A stretch of DNA of 64,000 nt from DASXHY01 sp035552155 (GTDB lineage Bacteria > Verrucomicrobiota > Verrucomicrobiia > Limisphaerales > DASXHY01). The DNA is taken from positions 1-64,000 of the forward strand of contig DASZLX010000042.1 of NCBI GenBank assembly GCA_035552155.1, given 5' to 3'. The translations under genes and the position numbers were made by a program. Each line of letters starts with the position of its first letter. Positions within the stretch are counted from its first letter, which is position 1. The notes under the pieces were generated by a model that was not told where the DNA came from, did no database searches, and saw only the letters and a list, made by a program, of their open reading frames with translations. Below are positions 28,191-38,800 of this stretch, in pieces.

Positions 28191-31100
28191 CTACTGAGCC
28201 ATCACGCGATAGAATTTCTGCGGTGGATTGGTGGTCGCGTTGGTAACGCTGACATCGGATTGCGCGGCCTGAAAATTGGTCTCCACCGTCCATCCGGTAG
28301 TCAAATTCGTCGTGCTTTGAATCTGATAATTTTGCCCCGGCACCAACCCGGTGGCGTTGATGACAAAACTTCCCGGCGTCGAGGGAGTGCTGGTGATGGC
28401 GGGCGGCGGTACGCTGCTGGACATGCCGAACGCAGCAAGTTCCGTGTAGCCAACTCCGCCATTTTGCTGGTTCGCCGAAAAATTCCACTGCAGATAACGC
28501 ACGCCCACCAGATTTGAAACCGACAATGACGTCACCGTGCCGCCGGTGCCATCCTTCGCCGGATACGGAGACGGATTGTAAGCCACCGTGGCGAGAGGGA
28601 AGAAGTTCGTGCCATCGGCGGAATAACTCACGGAGTAGTTGGCATTTTCGCGGCCATCATCCTCCCACGCGGTGTAAGTATTCAGATTGGTGATGGTGTA
28701 ACCGGTGCCGTGGGTTCCGTTGCCTAGATAAAATGTGATGGATCCGCCGCTGATCTCGGAACACAGATTGGTTGCTCCGGGGCCACCAATGTTGCCGTCA
28801 TGCATTACGGTGGACGGCGCGCGGTTTTCATTGGCGAAGGTGAGACTGTTCGAAGCCACCGAGGTGGTCGTGTTGGTAATCAGGTCGCCACCAGGCAGGG
28901 GAGGAAAGGAATCGCTCAACAGGTAAACCGAATCCGTTTCTGCGACCGTCGGTGGAGCAGGGGGCACCGGCAGAACCGATGACCAGGAATAATTTCCCGA
29001 GCCAACGGCGTAGATGGCGTAATTGTTCGTGAAGCCCGCATAACTCACCCCGGGCGAACCGCCCGCCGGCACGCCACTTTCAAAAACCGTGCTGGCGTTC
29101 GTTGCTGGCACATAAATTTGCGCTGTCGTGTTCGGCGGAACCACGACGGTGAGATGGAACGTGCCATCGGTGTTCGTCCACGCGGTCGAAATCAATCCGT
29201 TCACGGAGTTGTAGCTCGCCGCCGCCCAGTTCAACCCGTTTCCAGGAACCGGTTGGATAAGAATGCTCTTGTAGCCGGGGCTGGCCGCATTGATGCCGCC
29301 CACGGCGCCATACAAATACTGGCCGACGGCGCCGAACGCATAATGATTGAACGAGTTCATGGTGGGAGATTCAAAACCACTCGCCGGCATCCAGCCATCC
29401 CACCGCTCCCACATCGTGGTCGCTCCCAGCGACACCTGGTAAAGCCACGAAGGATAAGTTTGCTGAAGCAAAATGCGGCCGGCGAGATCGTCGTGGCCGG
29501 CATTGTGCAGCGCGGGCAGCAAACGCGGCGTGCCGATGAAGCCGGTCGCGAGGTGATTATCGAATTGCGCAATGCTGTTTGCGAATTGTTGCGACGCTTG
29601 AGATTGCAGTGCCGGCGGGATCAGGTTCAGCGTGAACGCCAGCGCGTAACCGGTTTGGCTGCTGCCGTCTTTAAACGAACCGTCGGGATTAAAAAACGCG
29701 GCGAAGGCCGACACGATGTTGCTGTTCAGCGTGGCATAGGAAACAGCATCGGTGCTGTCGCCAATGGCCGCCGCCATCTCGGACATGGCTTGCGCGTAAT
29801 ACGCATAGAACGCCGTATCGATCACCGTTTCCGAAGCGCCGCCGCCGAGATTTAACCAGTCATTATAATCAGCCGGCAAACTGGATATTGTAAAGTTCGC
29901 CGCGTGAGCCGCGAGGAATTGGCCATACTTTTTAAACGCCGCGTAGTGATCGGCGATGACATTTGTGTCGCCGTAGGTCTGATACATCACGTCCGTGCAA
30001 ATCCACGCCGCATCGCCCCACGCCGCTGCGCCGCTGCCGGCGCCCAGGTCGGGGGCGACATTGGGGAATGAGCCATCCGAATGCTGTGAATCTTCGCACA
30101 GCGTCACCAAATGCCGATGATAGAAGGATTGGACATCGAAATTATATACGGCGGTGGGCATGAAAAATTCCGTGTCGCCGGTCCAGCCCATGCGCTCGTC
30201 GCGCTGGGGACAATCGGTCGGCACTTCCAGATAATTACCTTTTTGACCCCAGATAATATTGCGGTAGAGCTGGTTCACCATCGGGCTGGAACACGCGAAG
30301 CTGCCCGTCAAAGGCATGTCCGAATGCACCACGACACCCGTGACGGAATTCAGCGTGGGAGCCACCGAGAGCCCACGCAGTTCAACATAACGAAAGCCGT
30401 GAAAAGTGAAACGCGGCTGATACGTGATCGTGCCGTTGGTTGCGAAAGTATAAAAATCCGTTGCCGTCGCACCGCGGAGATTTTCTGTGTAAATCGTCCC
30501 GTCCGGATTCAGCATTTCACCGTGCCGTATGGTGATGCGGTCGCCAACGTGTCCGGTGATGGTCACCTCCGCCCAGCCCGCGATATTCTGGCCGAGATCG
30601 AAAGTATAAACTCCCGGCGCGGGTTGCGTTAGATTCGTGGCCGCCAGCCTTTCAAAACATCGCGAGGGTTCCGTGACCGCCGCCTGCACCTGAAGCCCGG
30701 CGGTGCCCGGGAACCTCGTGGCGTCACCGAAAAGTGCCTGAATAATAAGCAGGGTGTGTCCGCTTCCGCCGAGATTGACGGTCGCATCTTCGGCGAAGGA
30801 ATTGGTTTGAACGACGCCGTCGAGTTGAAAGGTGATTTGCAGTGATTTGACGACGCCGTACGCCGGATCGCCTCCCATGGTGCTATTGTTCGCCACGAAA
30901 TTGAGCTGGTTGTTGGATTCCAGCCCTCGCACCAGTGTCGTCACGTTTGAATAGCCCAGTGCGACGGCATTCAAACCGGTGGTGACGGGCGTCCAGCCGG
31001 TCGCGTTGAAATTGGTGGTGTCCCAACCGGGAATTTCCTGGCGCGCGTCGTAACCGGCGCCCAGCAGCAGGTCGCCATACAAAATCGGCCCGTAACTCGC

Positions 31101-32450
31101 CTGCCACGAATTATCGGTGACCACCGTTTGCGTGCTGCCGTCAGAAAACTGGATCACCAACTGCGCGAGAAATCGCGGCGTGCCACCGTAATTCAGGCGC
31201 TGCCCTTTGTAAGCGAGATCGCTCGCGTACCAGCCGTCGCCAAGAATGGCGCCCATCACATTGGCGCCGGACAGCAACATCGAAGTGACGTCGTAGGTCT
31301 GGTAATAAACGCGTTTCGTAAAGTCCGACCAGCCGGGGGTCAGCACGTCATTGCCGACCTTCTGGCCGTTGAGATGCAATTCATACGCCCCCAGGGCAGT
31401 AACATAGACCACAGCGCGCGTGACTGTCTGGCTGACATTAAAATTTTTGCGCAAATACGGCGCCGGCACTCGCGCGATGTCGTTCAACGACGGCGTGCCC
31501 CACGGCGTCCCGGTGCTTTCCGCGGTGGTCCAGGAGGAGTCATCGAAATTGGTTTGCGGCCAATTTGCCGCCGCGGTCTGCGCTGCCTTCCAGGTAGTAT
31601 CCACGGGATAGTTTGAAACGCTGCCCGAAGCGAACTGCACCACCAGCCTGCCGATGACGCTGGCCGGTTGTGCGTCGCCGTTCGTAGCCTGCAACGCGAG
31701 CAAATTCGTGCCGGCATGCAATCCCGCGGTGACATTGATCTGCGCCGTGGCTTCCCAGCGCACGGCTGAGTTGGTCATTTTTTGGCCGTTCACAAAAACG
31801 GCGCAGACATCATCAGCATAAAGGGCGAAGATGGCGTTGGTGAAAGACGGGCTCGCCGGCAGCACAATTTTCTTTCGCAACAGGGATTGTTCGATGCCGG
31901 CCTGGCTTTGCCCCGCTGGAAATCGCAGCCAACTCAAACCGGAGGTATTGAACAGCGCGGCATTGGTTGCCTGCGCCGGCGTAAGATTGTAGGCCGCGTC
32001 ATCGCCAATCCATTGTGCCGTCCAGTCCGATGGCTGAAGCAAGCCAACGGACCATTGCGCCGGCGCGCTGAAATCGGATACGTCGCCATTGTTATCGTAC
32101 ACCCGCACCCGCCAGAAGCATTGCTGGCCGCTCGTCAACGTCTGGCCGGCATAAATAATGCCGATGGTCTGCGCGCTCGTGACCTTGCCGCTATCCCACA
32201 AATCCGCCGCACCGGGCGTGGAGCCGACTTGGATTTCGTACGCCGTTTGCACCCGCCCCCGATAGGCGGGACCGGTTTGGAGGCTTTGCAATTGCCAGGA
32301 AAGCCGCGGAGCAGCGTCGCCGATTCCAAGCGGATTCGTGCGCTCATCGCAACGCAAGTTGAACGGTTGTAACCTGCCCTGTGCTTTTCCTGAAATGGTA
32401 AATCCCGCGGCCAGCAGCGCTGTCAGTGCAATTCTCTTGAATAGGTTCAT
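28191..32450 (-). CDS. GH78 alpha-L-rhamnosidase with C-terminal YGGW-like domain
   Basis: 1419 residues with a signal peptide (LFKRIALTALLAAGFTISGK). It starts like GH78 enzymes (RCDERTNPLGIGDAAPRLSW) and contains two jelly-roll segments, including VVYVTALGAYELHLNGQKVG. The (alpha/alpha)6 catalytic domain carries DCPQRDERMGWTGDTEFF (about 747-764, with the general acid cluster) and TTMWERWDGW (about 1012-1021, likely base Glu). After the GH78 C-terminal sandwich come a divergent copy of the YGGW domain (about 1183-1342: ITNLNTYTAWEDDGRENANY) and an FYR module (KFYRVMAQ). It removes terminal alpha-L-rhamnose from pectic or glycoside substrates outside the cell. Its start faces a second GH78 gene. 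Confidence 0.92.
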   Translation of the reverse strand: MNLFKRIALTALLAAGFTISGKAQGRLQPFNLRCDERTNPLGIGDAAPRLSWQLQSLQTGPAYRGRVQTAYEIQVGSTPGAADLWDSGKVTSAQTIGIIYAGQTLTSGQQCFWRVRVYDNNGDVSDFSAPAQWSVGLLQPSDWTAQWIGDDAAYNLTPAQATNAALFNTSGLSWLRFPAGQSQAGIEQSLLRKKIVLPASPSFTNAIFALYADDVCAVFVNGQKMTNSAVRWEATAQINVTAGLHAGTNLLALQATNGDAQPASVIGRLVVQFASGSVSNYPVDTTWKAAQTAAANWPQTNFDDSSWTTAESTGTPWGTPSLNDIARVPAPYLRKNFNVSQTVTRAVVYVTALGAYELHLNGQKVGNDVLTPGWSDFTKRVYYQTYDVTSMLLSGANVMGAILGDGWYASDLAYKGQRLNYGGTPRFLAQLVIQFSDGSTQTVVTDNSWQASYGPILYGDLLLGAGYDARQEIPGWDTTNFNATGWTPVTTGLNAVALGYSNVTTLVRGLESNNQLNFVANNSTMGGDPAYGVVKSLQITFQLDGVVQTNSFAEDATVNLGGSGHTLLIIQALFGDATRFPGTAGLQVQAAVTEPSRCFERLAATNLTQPAPGVYTFDLGQNIAGWAEVTITGHVGDRITIRHGEMLNPDGTIYTENLRGATATDFYTFATNGTITYQPRFTFHGFRYVELRGLSVAPTLNSVTGVVVHSDMPLTGSFACSSPMVNQLYRNIIWGQKGNYLEVPTDCPQRDERMGWTGDTEFFMPTAVYNFDVQSFYHRHLVTLCEDSQHSDGSFPNVAPDLGAGSGAAAWGDAAWICTDVMYQTYGDTNVIADHYAAFKKYGQFLAAHAANFTISSLPADYNDWLNLGGGASETVIDTAFYAYYAQAMSEMAAAIGDSTDAVSYATLNSNIVSAFAAFFNPDGSFKDGSSQTGYALAFTLNLIPPALQSQASQQFANSIAQFDNHLATGFIGTPRLLPALHNAGHDDLAGRILLQQTYPSWLYQVSLGATTMWERWDGWMPASGFESPTMNSFNHYAFGAVGQYLYGAVGGINAASPGYKSILIQPVPGNGLNWAAASYNSVNGLISTAWTNTDGTFHLTVVVPPNTTAQIYVPATNASTVFESGVPAGGSPGVSYAGFTNNYAIYAVGSGNYSWSSVLPVPPAPPTVAETDSVYLLSDSFPPLPGGDLITNTTTSVASNSLTFANENRAPSTVMHDGNIGGPGATNLCSEISGGSITFYLGNGTHGTGYTITNLNTYTAWEDDGRENANYSVSYSADGTNFFPLATVAYNPSPYPAKDGTGGTVTSLSVSNLVGVRYLQWNFSANQQNGGVGYTELAAFGMSSSVPPPAITSTPSTPGSFVINATGLVPGQNYQIQSTTNLTTGWTVETNFQAAQSDVSVTNATTNPPQKFYRVMAQ

Positions 32451-32783
32451 CGTGGATTTTAAACAAGTCGGTGATTGGCAATCGTTAAACCGCTGTTCAC
32501 GTCGCCGGGTCGAGCAGTATCTCCCATCAATCTAAACGCCGTCCTTTGGCCGTCTATCCCCTAAATCAGTAAGGGCTTATCACCGAAACGGGGGAGGCAT
32601 CTTGCGGACCTGACATCCAGGCTTGAACTGTTTGAGGTTTGGACCGAATAATCATTCGCAGCCGAAGCGGCAACCCTCCCCAATTTCGGTGAGACCGGCT
32701 CACCATGTTCGGGAGTGGATGCCGCCGGCTGACTCTGACTAGACTGGCGGCAGCGTGCAGGAAAATCAGGCAACAATTTTACT
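32451..32783. promoter_or_regulatory. Divergent intergenic region between two rhamnosidase genes
   Basis: A 333-bp gap between the starts of two GH78 genes transcribed in opposite directions. It must contain both promoters. The only recurrent motif found is GGGGATAGACG on the minus strand at 32551-32561. No coding sequence was recognised. A further G-rich patch (CGGGGGAGG around 32590) is not symmetrical. Confidence 0.6.
32551..32561 (-). promoter_or_regulatory. Shared upstream element GGGGATAGACG, copy 2
   Basis: An 11-base exact match to 28129-28139, on the same strand, 101 bp upstream of the GH78 start at 32450. It could serve as an activator site for the minus-strand rhamnosidase. Confidence 0.45.
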
Positions 32784-35735
32784 ATGACCGGATACAAATT
32801 TATTCTGGGTTCGACGATTTCAGCTTTTTTACTGGCCTCCGGTTCGATGTCCCAGGCTCGCGCCACGGATGTCGAGCAGTTGCGCTGCGAATACCTGGTC
32901 AATCCGCAGGGCCTTGACGCCGCGCACCCGCGCTTGAGTTGGATCATCACCTCGAACCGGCGGAACGAACTGCAAACCGCGTATCAAATCCTGGTCGCGT
33001 CCTCCCCGAAGCTGCTCGCCGAAAACAAATCCGACCTTTGGGATACCGGCAAAGTGTTGTCTGACCAAACCACTCAAATTGCTTATCAAGGCCGGCCTCT
33101 GCAATCGCGCGAAATCTGTTATTGGAAAGTGCTGATGTGGGACCAGAACGATCGCCCCACTGCGAGCGACGCCGCGGAATGGACCATGGGGCTGCTTGAG
33201 CCGGCAGACTGGACCGCCAAATGGATCAGCGCGGAAGCCCCACCCTCGAATTCCGGCCAACTCGAAATTCACCACGCGATGTATGAAGCGAATGACGGCA
33301 ACGGCGGCGCCGATGTCACGCGCGCCCTGGTTCGCCAGGTAAGAAATAATCGCCTCTCAATGATCGTCGATAACAACACGCTCGGAGGCGACCCGGCCCT
33401 CAACCACCCTAAACATTTGTCGATAAACTACGATTGGAACGGCCAGCCGATGACAATGGAAGTGAAAGAGGATGAAACTTTGACCATTCCCAAAGAGTCG
33501 GGAGCTTTGCCGTATTTGAGGAAAGATTTTGAACTGGCGCACGGCGTGCGGCGCGCGGTGCTCTATGCCACCGCACTGGGTCTTTATCAGGTGGATATCA
33601 ATGGCCGGCGCGTCGGGGACCATGTCTTCGCTCCGGACTGGACGGATTATCGCAAGCGCGTGCGTTATCAGGCGTACGATGTCACCAGTCTGTTGCGTTC
33701 CGGAAATAACGTCATCGGCGCCATCCTGGCCAACGGCTGGTACAGCGGCCACATCGGCAATGGCGGATTTCAATTCTACGGCAAAACCCCCGAGTTCCTC
33801 GCACAGCTTGAGGTGACCTACGATGACGGCAGCACCGCCACCGTCGTTACGGATTCGTCATGGAAATCACATCCGAGCGCGATCCTTTCATCAGATTTCA
33901 TGATGGGCGAGGATTATGACGCCCGGCGCGAATTGGCCGGCTGGAACAAGCCCGGCATCGATGACAGCAGTTGGACGCCCGTCGAGGTGCGCGAAGCGCC
34001 GGCGATTCAGGTGGAATCCCAGCTCATGCCGCCGGTGCACGAACTCCTCGAATTAAAAACGCGCAAGCAAACAGAACCGCAGCCGGGACACTGGGTTTAT
34101 GATTTGGGCCAGAACATGGTGGGTGTGGTTCGGCTCAAAATCTCGGCCCCGGCGGGAACAGAAATCATACTGCGCCACGCCGAGATGCTCAATCCGGACG
34201 GCACTCTCTACACTGAGAATCTTCGGCGCGCGCCTTCCGTGGACCATTACACCTGCCTGGGAAAAGGCACCGAGACCTGGCAGCCGAGTTTTACGTTTCA
34301 CGGTTTTCGCTATGTGGAACTCACGGGGCCTGGCGAGAATCCCGGCAAGGGCGCCGTCACGGGAATTGTCCTCGGCTCGGACACACCGCAGGCCGGCGAA
34401 TTCGCCTGCTCCGACCCGCTCATCAATCAGCTCGAATCCAACATTGAATGGGGCCAGCGCGGGAATTATCTCAGCGTTCCCACCGACTGCCCGCAACGCG
34501 ATGAACGGCTCGGCTGGATGGGGGATGCCGAAGTTTTCGTTCGCACCGCCACCTACAATTCGGATGTTGCCTCCTTCTTCACCAAGTGGATGGTGGATGT
34601 CGATGATGGACAATCCCCCGAGGGCGCCTTCGGCGATGTGAGTCCCAACACCATGGGTGGCAAAGGCACTCCGGCCTGGGGTGACGCGGGCGTGATTTGT
34701 CCGTGGACAATCTACGACGTCTATGGCGACAAACGTATCCTGGAAAAGCATCTCCCGGCAATGATGCGCTGGGTCGATTATCTGCAAAAACAAAGTGACG
34801 ATCTGGTCCGCGACCGCCGCCGCGGCAGTGATTACGGCGACTGGCTTTCAGTGCAGGCCGATACACCGAAGGATGTCATCGGCACCGCCTTTTTCGCTTA
34901 CTCCACCCATTTGGTGGCTGAATCCTGCGCGGCCCTGGGGCGCACGGAAGACGCGGCCAAGTACGATAAATTGTTTGAGGACATCAAGGCCGCGTTCATC
35001 AAGCGGTACGTGGCCGCCGATGGTGATGTGAAAGGCTCGACGCAAACCGGCTATCTCCTGGCGCTGAAATTTGACCTGCTGCCGGAAGATCTTCGCGCCA
35101 GGACGGCGCAATTGCTGGTGGACAATATCAAGGCCCGCGACTGGCATCTCTCCACCGGTTTTGTGGGCGTCGGCTTTCTTCTGCCGACACTCGAGCGGAT
35201 GAATGAACCCGATGCCATTCGCCGTCTGCTTTTTCAGAAAACGTATCCCTCCTGGTTGTTCCCCGTCACGCACGGCGCGACCACGGTCTGGGAACGCTGG
35301 GATGGGTGGACGCCGGAAAAAGGTTTTCAGGATCCGGGCATGAATTCATTCAATCATTATTCGCTCGGCTCCTGTGGTGAATTTTTGTTCGGCGGCATCG
35401 GCGGCATTCGCCCGGCCAGTCCGGGTTACCACGCCATCATCATCGATCCGGCCATCGTCAAGGGATTGACTTGGGCGAAGACCAGTTACGATTCCATTCA
35501 CGGCAAGATTGCTACGGACTGGAAAGTTAACGGCGACAAACTGGTCCTGGATGTGACCGTGCCGGCCAATACTATCGCGACAGTCTATGTGCCGTCATCC
35601 AGTCGCGAGGATGTCACGGAAAGCGGTTCGCCGGTGGAAAAGGTCGACGGGATAAAATTTGTGCGCCAGGAACGGAATAAAACCGTTGTTCGAGTGCACT
35701 CCGGCACCTACCATTTCGTCTCGCAAAACCCTTGA
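32784..35735 (+). CDS. GH78 alpha-L-rhamnosidase
   Basis: 983 residues with a signal peptide (about 1-27, ending SQARA). LRCEYLVNPQGLDAAHPRLS is the standard GH78 N-terminal sandwich. AVLYATALGLYQVDINGRRV and YDVTSLLRSGNNVIGAILAN mark the Bac_rhamnosid_N domain. The catalytic domain has DCPQRDERLGWMGDAEVF (about 568-585) and TTVWERWDGW (about 833-842). The C-terminal sandwich ends in HSGTYHFVSQNP, with no extra binding domain, unlike the divergent neighbour. An insertion around 165-225 (NNTLGGDPALNHPKHLSI) is shared with the other enzyme (STMGGDPAYGVVKSLQITFQ). It is probably periplasmic or secreted. The histidine kinase gene follows after about 100 bp. Confidence 0.93.
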   Translation: MTGYKFILGSTISAFLLASGSMSQARATDVEQLRCEYLVNPQGLDAAHPRLSWIITSNRRNELQTAYQILVASSPKLLAENKSDLWDTGKVLSDQTTQIAYQGRPLQSREICYWKVLMWDQNDRPTASDAAEWTMGLLEPADWTAKWISAEAPPSNSGQLEIHHAMYEANDGNGGADVTRALVRQVRNNRLSMIVDNNTLGGDPALNHPKHLSINYDWNGQPMTMEVKEDETLTIPKESGALPYLRKDFELAHGVRRAVLYATALGLYQVDINGRRVGDHVFAPDWTDYRKRVRYQAYDVTSLLRSGNNVIGAILANGWYSGHIGNGGFQFYGKTPEFLAQLEVTYDDGSTATVVTDSSWKSHPSAILSSDFMMGEDYDARRELAGWNKPGIDDSSWTPVEVREAPAIQVESQLMPPVHELLELKTRKQTEPQPGHWVYDLGQNMVGVVRLKISAPAGTEIILRHAEMLNPDGTLYTENLRRAPSVDHYTCLGKGTETWQPSFTFHGFRYVELTGPGENPGKGAVTGIVLGSDTPQAGEFACSDPLINQLESNIEWGQRGNYLSVPTDCPQRDERLGWMGDAEVFVRTATYNSDVASFFTKWMVDVDDGQSPEGAFGDVSPNTMGGKGTPAWGDAGVICPWTIYDVYGDKRILEKHLPAMMRWVDYLQKQSDDLVRDRRRGSDYGDWLSVQADTPKDVIGTAFFAYSTHLVAESCAALGRTEDAAKYDKLFEDIKAAFIKRYVAADGDVKGSTQTGYLLALKFDLLPEDLRARTAQLLVDNIKARDWHLSTGFVGVGFLLPTLERMNEPDAIRRLLFQKTYPSWLFPVTHGATTVWERWDGWTPEKGFQDPGMNSFNHYSLGSCGEFLFGGIGGIRPASPGYHAIIIDPAIVKGLTWAKTSYDSIHGKIATDWKVNGDKLVLDVTVPANTIATVYVPSSSREDVTESGSPVEKVDGIKFVRQERNKTVVRVHSGTYHFVSQNP

Positions 35736-35838
35736 CGCAATTCGCTTTCGGGCCGGTGGGCGGATTGGTCTTGGGCCGAAAAAGAGAGAGGCACGCCGGC
35801 AGGCCGCAAGCTTGTTGAAGCGGTCCGGTTGGTGGCTC

Positions 35839-38800
35839 ATGCAATTCAAATTTCCAATGCGCCTGGTGTGGCCCGCTAGATTTTCGCTCCTCTTATCCCT
35901 ATTCGCCGGGATTTGGTTTCCGCATTTTCTCTTTCCCCAAAACGCCGCGGGCTCGACAATTATTTCCATTGCTGAACTCGAAAACAGGTCGGACGGAACT
36001 AACCAGGAACCGGTGTCCTGCCGATTGGAGGGATTTGTGCGGGCGGTTCTGCCGGAGAGAGGACTGCTGGTGCTTCAGGACAAGTCCGGGACTGCTCTGC
36101 TCGAAGTGCCGCAACTCGATCCCAAGATAAATGCCGGCGACGAAGCAGTTCTTGAAGCCAATCCGTGCCTGCTCGGGCGGACCCGTTTTGGACTGCGCCT
36201 CGGGGATATTCCCACCGTGGATAATGGCGGCGTCCATTCGATGGCCGAGAAGTCGGGCCGCATTTTTCTCAATGCCGGAATGATTCCGGTTCGCCTGGAT
36301 TGGTTCAACGGTCCGACGGAATTCGGATTAAATTTGGATTTGGAAGGTCCCGGGGTGCCGAGGCAACCAATCCCGGACTCTTCGTTATGGCATGATTCCG
36401 CTACCAATAATGGCGGAGAGAATTTGCAACCGGGCCTCCGCTATCGGGCTTTCGAAGGGATTTACTGGCGGGAAATGCCGGATTTTTCGTTGCTCACACC
36501 CAGGGTGGGGGGCATTGCTACCAATTTCAGCGCGTCCTATCGCACGCGAGACGACAATTGCGGGCTGACCTTCAACGGATTCCTCCAGATTAAGCATCCC
36601 GGCAATTACACTTTTTATCTGAAATCAGACGACGGCAGCTTACTTTACCTGGGGCCCTCATCGGTGAACTGTCACGTTCTTCAACCGGCGGGAAATGCTC
36701 TGCCGGCGCCGGAAAATCTGGAGCATGCCCTGACCGACCGAAGTTACAATCATTGGGTTCAAATGGAAGGTGAAGTGACCTTTGCGAGCGCGGACCAGCA
36801 CAGCCTCGAGATGCTGGTGGGCGGCAGCCGCGTGCCGGTGACGATAGTAGCCGACTCGCATTTGTTTGCCACCAACCTGCTTCACCGCTGGATGACGGTG
36901 CAGGGCGTTTGCGTGTTTTCGGGCAAGGCGGATGACAACCGGTTGGTGGGAGTTTTTGTCCTGGATTCCGGACAGGTGACCATTCGGAATGAATACGCCT
37001 GGAGCGATGCGTCCTCAAACCTTTTGACGACCGCCTCACAAATCCGGCGTCTAAAGGCAGAGGAAGCGCAGAAACATATTCCGGTTAAAATCCGCGGTGT
37101 GGTGATTTATGCGAGTCCCGCCGCCGCCGTGTTGCAGGATTCGAGCGGCGGCGTGTTCATCAGTTCCAGCGGCGGTGTCTGGAAGAAAGCGCCGAAGGTG
37201 GGCGAGTTTTGGGAGATGGAAGGTCTTACTGACAGCGGCCTTTTTTCGCCGGTGGTCGCTGCGGACAAAAGCGCCTTTCTGGGTTACGCGCCGCTCCCGG
37301 AGCCTCTGCAGCCCACGCGAGACCAGTTGATCAACGGCAACATGGACGCCGAGTACGGCGAGTTGCACGGCGTGATTACCTCCATCTCCACCAACGAGAT
37401 TGGCCTGCTCGCCGCTGATGGAAAAGTCAGCGTGATGGGCAGCGCCGACCGGCCGCTGCCGGAGTTGCCCAAATCCCTTCCCAATGGCGGTTCGCTCATC
37501 GGTAGCGTGGTGCGAATCCGGGGATGCTTCGCTCCCATGGTGGATTTGCAAACCAGGCAGGTGGTTTCCGGAAAGACCTATTTATATCCTGCCTCGGTCG
37601 AAGTCGAAGACCCGGCCTTGCCGGATCCTTTTCAACTGCCTACCCGAACGCCGTCGGATTTGATGTGGTTCAATGCGCGGGCGCTGGCGCTGCAACGAAC
37701 GAAATTGACTGGCCAGATTCTCTACGTATTGCCCGGCGAATACCTGGTCATGGACCGCAAAGATAGTTTCCGGGTGTTGATGCCGGACGCGTCGCTGGAA
37801 GTGGGCGATCTAATCGACGCAGTCGGTTTTCCCAGGCTCGATGGGCCCTCGCCGGTATTGCAGGAGGCGCGGGTTCGGAAGACCGGGCACGCGGCCCTGC
37901 CGCCGCCCGTGGCCATATTGCCGGAAAATTTGCTGGACCGCGAATTGGATTCCAAGCTCGTTCAAATCAAGGCGCTGCTCATGAGCGACACGATGCACCC
38001 GGGCGAGCGTGTGCTGGAGTTGCAGAGCGGCCCCCAGCATTTTGTGGCGCGACTGGATTCGGGGCCCCGGCCCTCCGCCTTGCTGCCCGCCGGCTGCCGC
38101 CTGCAGTTGACCGGAGTTTATGCGAGCGCCTACGGCGACCGGGACCGCGCCGGCACGCACACGGTGCCGTTCGAGCTGCTGCTCCATAATTCCGCGAACA
38201 TTGTGGTCTTGCAGCGCCCGCCCTGGTGGACCATCCAGCGAATCCTCATCCTGCTGGTGGCCTTGTCCGGAGTGCTGGGAGCCACCTTTATCTGGGTGGC
38301 GCTGCTCCGGCGCAAAGTGGAACAGCGCACGGCGCAACTCAAACGGGAGATTGAGCAACGGCAACTGGCCGAGCAGCACCATGCGATCGAGTTGGAACGC
38401 ACGCGCGTGGCGCGGGACCTTCACGATGAATTGGGCGCGGGCCTGACCGAGGTCGGGTTGCTGGGTTCGCTGGCCAACACACCCGCCGTGAAACCGGAAG
38501 CCAAGGGCCGTTACCTGGATCAAATCACGCAACTGGCCCGCTCGCTGGTTACCTCCCTGGATGAAATCGTGTGGGCGGTCAATCCCCACTACGATTCGGT
38601 GATGTCGCTGGTAAGTTATTTTTCGCTCTACGCGGAATCATTTTTGAATCTGGCGGAAATCAATTGCCGCTTGCGGGTGGCGGAGGAGATTCCGCATTGT
38701 CCGCTGGATTCCCAGCAGCGGCACGGGGTTTTTTGCGTGTTCAAAGAAGCGCTTAACAATGTGGTCCGGCATTCCGGCGCTACCGAGGCGCAGATCGCGT

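Noticed and set aside
29118..32372. Several plus-strand frames (up to 245 codons) opposite the GH78 gene
   Set aside because: Arginine-rich shadow translations with no domains, antisense to a complete glycosidase.
35659..35838. Possible N-terminal extension of the large histidine kinase into the GH78 gene
   Set aside because: The hydrophobic export segment begins just after ATG 35839; the extension is a frame shadow of the rhamnosidase end.
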